Source: Candidatus Aenigmatarchaeota archaeon
Lineage (GTDB): Archaea; Aenigmatarchaeota; Aenigmatarchaeia; JACPZZ01
Direction of reading: 5' to 3'
NCBI GenBank assembly: GCA_016195275.1
Contig: JACPZZ010000021.1
Span: 1 to 37,596 of the forward strand
DNA length: 37,596 nt
Positions 37,393 to 37,596 of the stretch are shown here, piece after piece (the first letter of the stretch is position 1; every line of letters begins with the position of its first letter). Under the pieces are notes generated by a model. The model ran no database searches. It was not told the origin of the DNA and was given only the letters and a program-made list of their open reading frames with translations. Made by a program: the position numbers and the translations under genes.

Positions 37393-37596
37393 ATGTACCA
37401 CGTCGCTATAATGAAAAAATCGTGGGGCCTTACAGAAAAAATTCTGGACAGGAGAAAAACAATAGAATCCCGCTGGTACAAACACAGGCGTACGCCATGG
37501 AATAAAATAAAAAAGGGCGACACCGTTTATTTCAAAAATTCAGGCGAGCCAGTTTCCATCAAAACCAGGGTTAAAAAAGTTATGCAGTTTTCTGGC
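37393..37596 (+). CDS. ASCH-domain-like protein, truncated by window end
   Basis: An open frame of 68 codons running off the window, so absent from the ORF track. It starts YHVAIMKKSWGLTEKILDRRKTIESRWYK, continues PWNKIKKGDTVYFKNSGEPVSIKTRVKKVM. This is the pattern of small ASCH-fold proteins, in which a K-T-IESR-x-Y motif and a KKGDTVYFK beta strand form an RNA-binding cleft; relatives include nucleoside deamidases and RNA-binding domains. AATTATAAATAGG lies about 20 bp before the ATG (leaderless). Only the N-terminal half can be seen, so the assignment is moderate. Confidence 0.75.
   Translation, partial: MYHVAIMKKSWGLTEKILDRRKTIESRWYKHRRTPWNKIKKGDTVYFKNSGEPVSIKTRVKKVMQFSG

Noticed and set aside
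1-37596. CRISPR arrays, rRNA genes, replication origin
   Set aside because: No regularly spaced direct repeats of 24-40 nt, no rRNA-like sequence and no ORB-like or Cdc6-associated repeats were seen.

Overview
The window is archaeal. It carries a tailless histone, archaeal-type uL1, uL10, P1/L12 and uL11, Spt5, SecE, FtsZ1-like FtsZ, archaeal AlaRS and LeuRS, an archaeal NMN adenylyltransferase and UMP kinase, and a DUF373 membrane protein. Many small winged-helix regulators, short intergenic gaps, compact ribosomal proteins and two large N-glycosylation-rich surface proteins suggest a small-genome lineage such as a DPANN archaeon. That placement is inference; no 16S rRNA is present. Genes starting a transcript usually have a TATA-like box 25-35 bp before the ATG (leaderless style). 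Internal genes often have a GTGAT/GGTGA ribosome-binding site 3-6 nt before the start.

Layout. 1-3.8 kb: unknown ORF, histone, DUF373 membrane protein, two winged-helix regulators. 3.8-7.4 kb: two paralogous unknown proteins flanking nadM, a conserved SecB-like archaeal protein, an inverted-repeat cluster, a 26-aa Lys/Cys-rich microprotein, and pyrH. 7.4-10 kb: secreted LamG protein; a tRNA-Gln(CTG) that folds only if two introns are removed; a decayed LAGLIDADG homing endonuclease between the tRNA and a second copy of its 5' end; a PIG-L deacetylase. 10-16.3 kb: two-gene surface-protein operon. 16.3-18.6 kb: ATP-cone/PD-(D/E)XK nuclease, small membrane protein, membrane-anchored thioredoxin-like protein, membrane coiled-coil protein, OB-fold protein. 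18.6-23.8 kb: alaS with two small Zn-binding proteins, solo TnpB, Nudix hydrolase.

24-36.8 kb holds on one strand the parts of a classic archaeal translation/secretion cluster: ftsZ, secE-spt5-rpl11 and rpl1-rpl10-(small helical protein)-rpl12. It is broken in two places. Two regulators sit between ftsZ and secE. A more AT-rich island of about 4 kb (26.1-30.0 kb) sits between rpl11 and rpl1. The island holds a membrane coiled-coil protein, a Zn protein, a convergent HNH nuclease/DNA methyltransferase pair (probable restriction-modification), an internally deleted SWIM-type transposase, and a coupled Zn-ribbon/thioredoxin-like/Zn-protein operon. FKBP isomerase, leuS with an upstream winged-helix gene, and a truncated ASCH-domain gene complete the window.

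The least ordinary items are the double-intron tRNA with its neighbouring homing-endonuclease remnant, the restriction-modification island inside the ribosomal cluster, the paralog pair around nadM, the inverted-repeat cluster next to the Cys-rich microprotein, and the coupled Zn/thioredoxin operon. Assignments come from reading motifs by eye; no searches were run.
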